Shown: positions 58,819 through 64,000 of the stretch, piece after piece
Layout of the letters: every line of letters starts with the position of its first letter
How positions within the stretch are numbered: position 1 is the stretch's first letter
Source of the DNA: CADEFX01 sp046154585
GTDB taxonomy: Bacteria > Pseudomonadota > Alphaproteobacteria > Rhizobiales > Hyphomicrobiaceae
DNA: 64,000 nt
Reading direction: 5' to 3'
Assembly: GCA_046154585.1 (NCBI GenBank)
Contig: JBJXDX010000090.1
Location: 1 to 64,000, forward strand
Position numbers and translations under genes: made by a program
Notes under the pieces: generated by a model
The model's input: only the letters and a program-made list of their open reading frames with translations
Told to the model about the DNA's origin: nothing
The model's database searches: none

Positions 58819-60465
58819 TCAGGTCGAGTAACGCGTGAACGCCGTCGTGGTGGCGCGGGCCTTCCAGTCGGTCACGACTGTGACGATGGCCGACTTGCCG
58901 GACGCGACCGCCTTCTTCGCACGATCGAGCGCCGGGCGGATGTCCTCCGGTTTCTCGACATACTCGCCATGGCCGCCGAAGCACTCGGCAAACTTGTCGT
59001 AACGCGGGTAGCCCAGATCGCGGCCCGGCTTGCTCTTGTCGGGATCGCCGGTCCAGCCGCCGTTCTGGCTGATGACGACGAGCACCGGCAGGTTGTGCCG
59101 CATCACGGTGTCGAACTCCATGGCGTTCATGCCCCAGGAGCCGTCGCCGTGCAGCACGATCACCTGCTTGTCAGGCAACGCCGCCTTGGCACCAAGGCCA
59201 AACGGCATGCCGACGCCCATGGTGCCGTAGGCACCCGAGTTGATGCGATGGCGTGCCGTATACTGCGGAATGGCTTGGCGCGCGTAGTTGAGCGTCTCCT
59301 GGCCGTCGACGCAGAGCACGCAATCGCGATCCATGAAGTCGCGCACCTCCTTGCAGAGGCGCAGGGGATGGATCGGAGACTGGTTGTTGGAGAGCGACTG
59401 CTCGGCCTCCGCCATTTTCTGGACGTTGCGCGCGCGCAGGCGCTCGCGCCAGCCCTCATAATTCGCCGGCGTGACCTTGCCCTTGATGGCATCGGTGAGC
59501 TGGCCGAAGGCGATCTTCGCATCCGCGACGACGCCCACATCGAGCTTACGCGGCGCGGAGGCAATCTCCACCGGATCGATGTCGATGCGCACGATCTTGG
59601 CCGACGCATTCCAGCGCGGCGGCGCCGCGTTGCCGATGATGTAGTTCATGCGCGTGCCGACGACGAGGATCAGATCGGCATCCTTGAAGGCGGCAGCACG
59701 CGAGGTGAGGTAGCTGTACTTGTGGTCCTCGGGGATGACGCCGCGGCCTTGCGGCGTCGTGTAGAACGGAATGCCGGCGGCCTCGACGAACGTCAGCATC
59801 TCCTTGTCGGCCTCGGACCATTGCACACCCGAGCCGGTGACCAGCACGGGCTGCTTCGCCTTTGCCAACAGCTCGACGATGGCTTTCACGTCGGCGGCGT
59901 TGGCCGCGGGACGGGCGCGCTTGGCGTAGTCGAAGGGATCGGGATATTCGACCGTCGACTCGTCGATCTCCTGGTAGAGGATGTCGCCGGGGAGATCGAG
60001 GTAGGTCGGGCCGGTGCGGCCGGTCATCGCCTGCGCGATGGCGAGGTGGATCAGCTCGGGAATGCGCTTGGGATGATGCACCCGGTCCGCCCACTTCGTG
60101 ATCGGCTTGAAGAGGGCAAGCTGGTCGGTGTCCTGGAACGCGCCGCGGTGCCAGGTCGAGACGGGCGCGGCACCGCCGAGCGCTACGATCGGCGTGCAGT
60201 CGGCCCAGGCATGGGCGACGCCCGTAACGAGGTTCGTGGTCGCGGGGCCGGACGCCGCCATGCAGAAGCCGGGTTTGTTCAGAAGGCGCGCATAAGCGAA
60301 GCCCGCAAAGGCGGCGGCCTGCTCATGGCGCACGTCGATGCCGCGCAGCCCGAGCTTCAGGCATGCAGATTCCACCGCCAGCATGGGACCACCCATGATG
60401 TAGAAGAAGTCCTTTACGCCCTCATGCTTCATCGCCTTGGCGACGATGTCCGATCCGATTGCCAT
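58819..60465 (-). CDS. Thiamine-pyrophosphate-dependent enzyme, oxalyl-CoA decarboxylase / 2-hydroxyacyl-CoA lyase-like
   Basis: This 548-residue three-domain TPP enzyme has the catalytic Glu in DVRHEQAAAFAGFAYARLLN, a GGAAPVSTWHRGAFQDTDQL segment like that in HACL/ALS enzymes, and the PP-domain TPP/Mg motif HGDGSWGMNAMEFDTVMR ... ISQNGGWTGD. The class III CoA-transferase gene upstream, 226 nt away on the same strand, suggests an oxalate or 2-hydroxyacyl-CoA pathway, as in the oxc/frc pair. Family relatives include acetolactate synthases. Start is the ATG at 60465 after AAGGAAACC. Confidence 0.88.
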   Translation of the reverse strand: MAIGSDIVAKAMKHEGVKDFFYIMGGPMLAVESACLKLGLRGIDVRHEQAAAFAGFAYARLLNKPGFCMAASGPATTNLVTGVAHAWADCTPIVALGGAAPVSTWHRGAFQDTDQLALFKPITKWADRVHHPKRIPELIHLAIAQAMTGRTGPTYLDLPGDILYQEIDESTVEYPDPFDYAKRARPAANAADVKAIVELLAKAKQPVLVTGSGVQWSEADKEMLTFVEAAGIPFYTTPQGRGVIPEDHKYSYLTSRAAAFKDADLILVVGTRMNYIIGNAAPPRWNASAKIVRIDIDPVEIASAPRKLDVGVVADAKIAFGQLTDAIKGKVTPANYEGWRERLRARNVQKMAEAEQSLSNNQSPIHPLRLCKEVRDFMDRDCVLCVDGQETLNYARQAIPQYTARHRINSGAYGTMGVGMPFGLGAKAALPDKQVIVLHGDGSWGMNAMEFDTVMRHNLPVLVVISQNGGWTGDPDKSKPGRDLGYPRYDKFAECFGGHGEYVEKPEDIRPALDRAKKAVASGKSAIVTVVTDWKARATTTAFTRYST

Positions 60466-60512
60466 TCGGTTTCCTTTTCCAACTGTTCCGTGCGGTTCAT
60501 CCACCAACAACT

Positions 60513-60658
60513 GTCATCCCGTGCGAGCGCAGCGAGACCCGGGACCCAGGGCCATACGACGGACGGCTGCCGCGCGTGATTCTGGGTCCCGGCTCGCGCG
60601 CGGGCACGCATGCGACACACAATGTCGACGACCTCGGCCCGCGCTTGGCCGGGATGAC
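60513..60658. repeat. GTCATCC/GGATGAC-type intergenic repeat (inverted relative of 54052-54203)
   Basis: This 146-bp element starts GTCATCCCGTGCGAGCGC and ends TTGGCCGGGATGAC. Its reverse complement matches 54052-54203 end to end. It lies between the TPP enzyme and the CoA-transferase. Confidence 0.75.
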
Positions 60659-60690
60659 AGAACTGCTAGGCGTCGAGCGGGGTCGCACTC

Positions 60691-61923
60691 TCAAACCACG
60701 CCTTCCTTCTTGAGCTGATCGAGATCGCCCTTGCTCAGGCCGAGCCACTCGCCGTAGACGTCCGCGTTGTCGGCGCCGAGCAGCGGCGAGGCCTCCACCT
60801 TCACGTACGATCCCGACATCTTCACCGGCCAGCCGGGGATCACGAGCTTGCCGCGCACCGGATGATCGATCTCGGCGAAGATCTCGCGTTCGCGCATGCT
60901 GGGCTCGTCGGAGAGCTCTTTCGTGTCCATGACCGCGCCGCAGGGCACGCCCTTGGCGCCCAGTTTCTCCATGGCCTCGAACTTGGTGAAGTTCCGGGTC
61001 CACTTCTCGACCTCGGCGTTGATCTCGGCGGAATGGTTGCCGCGCTTGGGCGGCGTCTCGTAGCGCGGGTCGTTCTTCAGGTCCTCGCGCCCGATCACCT
61101 CGCACAACCGCTCCCAGTGCGCGTTGGTGGCGCGGCTCGTGTAGATGAAGACATAGTCGTTGTGGCCGCCGGGCTTGCACTTGAACACCTCGCACGGCGC
61201 GTTGCCCAGCACGACGCTGTTGCCGTTGCGCTCGCAAGCCTTGTTGGTGAGCATCTGCCGGGAGTAGGCGATGCGGCAGTAGTTGACCATGGCGTCCTGC
61301 ATAGCCACCTCGACCTTCTGGCCGCGGCCGGTGACTGTGCGCTGGTAGAGCGCTGCCAGCACGCCGATCGCCGCGTGCAGTCCGGTGCCGGTATCGCCGA
61401 GCGTGACACCCGGCTTGATCGGACGCCCTTCCCTCTCGCCCGTGATGCTCATGACGCCGCCGGCCGCCTGCGCAATCATGTCGAAGGCGAGATTGTTCTC
61501 GTAAGGGCTGCCTTTGCCGAAGCCCTTGACCGTGGCGTAGATGATGCGCGGATTGATCTTCGCCACTTCCTCATAAGAGAATCCGAGCTTCTCGATGGCG
61601 CCCGGCGCAAAGTTTTCGGCGAAGATGTCGGCATCCTTGATCATGTCGCGCAGCATCTGCTTGCCGCGCGGATCCTTGAGATTGAGCGTGACCGAGCGCT
61701 TGTTGGCGTTGAGCAGCATGAAGTAGTAGCTGTCGGCATCGGGCCGCTCGGAGGAGGCGCTGCGACCCTGCTCTCCGCCTTTCGGGTTCTCGACCTTGAT
61801 CACATCTGCGCCGAGCCACGCCAGCGTCTCAGTGATCGACGTCCCCGCTTCGAATTGAGTGAGATCGACCACGCGCACGCCTGCCAGTGCCGTGCGACCG
61901 GGTTCGGCCGTAGGTTTACCCAT
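60691..61923 (-). CDS. CaiB/BaiF family (class III) CoA-transferase
   Basis: This 410-residue soluble transferase of the formyl-CoA/BaiF/CaiB family has the N-terminal LAGVRVVDLTQFEAGTSITE, then LAWLGADVIKVENPKGGEQG, the catalytic Asp in TLGDTGTGLHAAIGVLAALY, and MQDAMVNYCRIAYSRQML. It moves CoA between acids. I start at ATG 61923 (MGKPTAEPG) with GGGAG upstream. Together with the neighbouring TPP enzyme it may form a CoA-ester catabolic pair. Confidence 0.93.
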   Translation of the reverse strand: MGKPTAEPGRTALAGVRVVDLTQFEAGTSITETLAWLGADVIKVENPKGGEQGRSASSERPDADSYYFMLLNANKRSVTLNLKDPRGKQMLRDMIKDADIFAENFAPGAIEKLGFSYEEVAKINPRIIYATVKGFGKGSPYENNLAFDMIAQAAGGVMSITGEREGRPIKPGVTLGDTGTGLHAAIGVLAALYQRTVTGRGQKVEVAMQDAMVNYCRIAYSRQMLTNKACERNGNSVVLGNAPCEVFKCKPGGHNDYVFIYTSRATNAHWERLCEVIGREDLKNDPRYETPPKRGNHSAEINAEVEKWTRNFTKFEAMEKLGAKGVPCGAVMDTKELSDEPSMREREIFAEIDHPVRGKLVIPGWPVKMSGSYVKVEASPLLGADNADVYGEWLGLSKGDLDQLKKEGVV

Positions 61924-62086
61924 TGTTTCGCTCCCTGTAACACCGGCAAGCTTGGTGGCCGGCCCTCCCACAAAGTGTGCGACGCGGCGGATCGGCTAGC
62001 AAGTGGCAACCGCACTGGAGCGCAGCATGGCTGCCATGTGGTATGCCTGAGAGCGCCTCCACGTCGCCGCAATCGCATAGCCTTGA

Positions 62087-63031
62087 ATGGACGCCATGAC
62101 AGTCAACCAGCACGCCATCGCCGAGACCTACGAGCGCATCAAAACGTATGTGCGGCGCACACCCGTGATCGAGATCGATGCTGCCGAACTTGGGCTGGCG
62201 GCGGGTGCGCTGACGCTCAAGCTCGAGCTGCTGCAGCACTCAGGGTCCTTCAAGGCGCGCGGCGCGTTTGCCAACCTGACCGGGCAGGCGGTACCGGCGG
62301 CGGGCGTGGCCGCGGCATCGGGCGGAAACCACGGCGCTGCCGTCGCTTTCGCGGCGCAAAAGCTCGGTCATCCCGCGCACATCTTCGTGCCGACCATCTC
62401 ATCACCGGCCAAGATCGAGCGCATCCGCAGCTATGGGGCCGATCTCGTGATCGAGGGTAGCCGTTACGCGGAGGCGCTGCAGCGCTGCCAGGCGTTCATC
62501 AAGGAGAGCGGTGCGCTGTCCGTTCACGCTTATGATGCGCCGCTAACGCTCCTGGGACAGGGCACCGTCGGCTTGGAGCTGGAAACTCAGGCGCCCAAGC
62601 TCGATACGCTACTGGTGGCGGTGGGTGGAGGCGGACTGATCGGAGGCATCGCAGCCTGGTATCAGGGCCGCGTGAAAGTCATCGGGGTGGAGCCCGAGAC
62701 TGCACCGACGCTGCATGCGGCGCTGGCTGCCGGATCGCCCGTGGACGTGCCAGTGAGCGGCTTGGCGGCGGATTCTCTGGGGGCCAGCAGGATCGGCGGA
62801 ATCCCCTTCGGGGTCGCTCGCGAGCATGTGGCCCATTCGGTACTCGTGCCCGACGATGCCATTCGCAAGTCGCAGCTTATCCTGTGGGACCGGCTGAAAA
62901 TTGCCGCGGAGCCTGGAGGCGCCGCCGTGCTCGCGGCTCTCCTGACGGGAGCCTATACGCCAGCGCGCGATGAGGGCGTCGGCGTTCTGATCTGCGGCGG
63001 CAACACGACCGCCGTGGATTTCAGTCGCTAG
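62087..63031 (+). CDS. PLP-dependent serine/threonine dehydratase-like protein
   Basis: This fold-type II PLP enzyme of 314 residues has the Schiff-base Lys in LLQHSGSFKARGAFANL, the asparagine motif SGGNHGAAVAFAA, and the phosphate loop LLVAVGGGGLIGGIAAWYQ. It has no C-terminal ACT domain, so it resembles catabolic threonine/serine dehydratases or serine racemases. Start is ATG 62087 (ATG 62096 possible). It is divergent from the CoA-transferase gene. Confidence 0.92.
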   Translation: MDAMTVNQHAIAETYERIKTYVRRTPVIEIDAAELGLAAGALTLKLELLQHSGSFKARGAFANLTGQAVPAAGVAAASGGNHGAAVAFAAQKLGHPAHIFVPTISSPAKIERIRSYGADLVIEGSRYAEALQRCQAFIKESGALSVHAYDAPLTLLGQGTVGLELETQAPKLDTLLVAVGGGGLIGGIAAWYQGRVKVIGVEPETAPTLHAALAAGSPVDVPVSGLAADSLGASRIGGIPFGVAREHVAHSVLVPDDAIRKSQLILWDRLKIAAEPGGAAVLAALLTGAYTPARDEGVGVLICGGNTTAVDFSR

Positions 63032-63272
63032 CAATTCAGAGATACCGGCTCCTTCCACACCTGCGTCCCCGGCGATGGCGCGAGTGCGGCGCCGCCGCAC
63101 CGCGCCAATCAGCCGGGGCCTTTCCCGCCTGCAAGGACACGATAGCGCTGTGCGTTGACCGAGACGTGTGAAGATCCCGGCTCTTTGGCGCTTCGCGGCG
63201 GAGCCGCGCTCCGCGCGGACGCGCCAAGGCCGGGAACGCACGAGGAGAGATGGTCGATAGTTCGAGAGCGCT
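63032..63272. other. Intergenic stretch between a dehydratase and a helix-hairpin-helix protein gene
   Basis: I see no gene here. A short inverted arrangement CTTCGCGGCGGAGCCGCGC near 63190 may form a hairpin that ends the converging genes. Confidence 0.4.
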
Positions 63273-64000
63273 CTAAGCCGCCGCCATCACGCGACGTGCG
63301 CTGTCCGCCCAAGCCTTGATCTTCTCGATATCGGGCGGCGTGCCGTCGCGCAGAACGCGCTGACCATCGCTGCTCGTGGCAAAGGCCAGCACGGCGGCAC
63401 AGAGCTGTGCGGCCTCGGCTTCGGCCATGACCTCCGCTGTGCGATATCCTGCGCCGACCAGCAATTGCGCACCCGTGCCGCGCAGGCCCGGAATGGTGCA
63501 CACGAGACGCGCCTGATCCTGCCAGTCCGTAATGGTCTGCTCGGTGATGTGTCGATCGTCGAGCCGCGCTGCCAGCGCAATCGGATGCGCCTTCAGCAGA
63601 TCATCGACGCAATCGATGCCGGCAACGTTTAGCTTTTCCGCAGTCTTGGGTCCAATGGACGGCGCATCGACCACGTCCTGGTCGAGCGTGAGATAGATTT
63701 TCGGGCCGTCTTCCGCCAATGCCTTCAACATGCGGCCCAAGCCGCTCGACGCGACCGGCGGCACTGATGCCTCGGATTTTGTTGGTTCCGGCTTGGCTTC
63801 GTGCTTGGCAATCTGCGCAACGGGGGCGCGAAAGGGCAGAACCTGCGGGACAGATGCGGCCGGTTTGGCGGAAGCTTCGGCCAGGGACCGCTGCTTGCGC
63901 TCGACCGACGTTTCCACTTTGGGCGGCGGATGGAAGACGAACTTCGTCGCGGCGTCCGGCGTCGCGCGATGGGCCAGAACTTCCGCAGCGTGGAGGTCCC
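63273..64000 (-). CDS. DUF4332-type helix-hairpin-helix protein, N-terminus beyond the window
   Basis: At least 242 codons are visible and the frame stays open to the right edge (DLHAAEVLAHRATPDAATKF and FHPPPK precede the first in-window GTG at 63917). A long proline/alanine-rich linker is followed by the C-terminal helix-hairpin-helix region DAPSIGPKTAEKLNVAGIDC and DWQDQARLVCTIPGLRGTGA, LLVGAGYRTAEVMAEAE, which fits DUF4332 (a possible DNA-binding fold). The rest of the gene lies beyond position 64000. Confidence 0.82.
   Translation of the reverse strand, partial: DLHAAEVLAHRATPDAATKFVFHPPPKVETSVERKQRSLAEASAKPAASVPQVLPFRAPVAQIAKHEAKPEPTKSEASVPPVASSGLGRMLKALAEDGPKIYLTLDQDVVDAPSIGPKTAEKLNVAGIDCVDDLLKAHPIALAARLDDRHITEQTITDWQDQARLVCTIPGLRGTGAQLLVGAGYRTAEVMAEAEAAQLCAAVLAFATSSDGQRVLRDGTPPDIEKIKAWADSARRVMAAA

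Noticed and set aside
58969..60579. Plus-strand frame of 536 codons opposite the second TPP enzyme
   Set aside because: Shadow of a well-supported gene; arginine/alanine-rich and without domains.
60862..62460. Plus-strand frame of 532 codons opposite the CoA-transferase
   Set aside because: Overlaps two supported genes; no recognisable domain.

Overview
The window looks like chromosome from a high-GC member of the Alphaproteobacteria, most likely order Hyphomicrobiales (Rhizobiales). The strongest evidence is the housekeeping block murA / DUF2948 / hisD / UPF0262 / low-molecular-weight phosphatase / maf / yacG / tRNA-Phe at 10.6-19.4 kb, an order typical of that group. LigD, several TRAP genes, YafY-type and GntR regulators, palindromic intergenic repeats and an EcfG-type promoter match agree with this. 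No plasmid, phage or CRISPR hallmark was seen.

Layout. 1-8.3 kb: one minus-strand catabolic block in the order ribokinase, nucleoside hydrolase, class III aminotransferase, hydantoinase B, hydantoinase A and an MFS transporter that runs off the left edge. 8.4-10.5 kb: an unrecognised ORF, a frameshifted remnant of a mobile-element-type gene, and tRNA-Thr(GGT). 10.6-19.4 kb: the conserved block, interrupted between the phosphatase and maf by two minus-strand genes, with infA absent from its usual place. 19.5-33.8 kb: accessory metabolism and repair, comprising a CNG-like channel, an LLM oxidoreductase with an alpha/beta-hydrolase, LigD, a CoxG-TPP enzyme pair, CinA and a 2-hydroxyacid dehydrogenase. 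34-39 kb: a GntR regulator divergent from a complete TRAP transporter (DctP-Q-M), then threonine ammonia-lyase. 39-42.6 kb: two Lin0512 paralogs, a double-glycine leader peptide, and a short threonyl-tRNA synthetase preceded by a Thr-rich leader ORF and a terminator hairpin. 43-54 kb: glycosyltransferase, solute-binding protein, small secreted repeat protein, HxlR / FMN-reductase pair, YafY and XRE regulators, a candidate EcfG-driven small RNA, and small genes including a HEPN protein with lower-GC surroundings. 54-64 kb: thiC with a TPP riboswitch, an orphan TRAP binding protein, a TPP enzyme plus class III CoA-transferase pair, a serine/threonine dehydratase-like enzyme, and a helix-hairpin-helix protein cut by the right edge.

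The most interesting observations are four. (1) A short transcription unit at about 50.0-50.15 kb has a perfect GGAAC-N16-CGTT promoter, three hairpins with C-rich loops and a strong terminator. (2) A likely threonine attenuator controls a ThrRS lacking the TGS and editing domains. (3) A 62-residue peptide carries a class II bacteriocin-like leader. (4) A shared palindrome CTCCTGACA-n-TGTCAGGAG occurs twice upstream of the YafY gene, and its core occurs once upstream of a monooxygenase-like gene. Several families of palindromic intergenic repeats are also present, with pairs of copies that can be aligned within the window.
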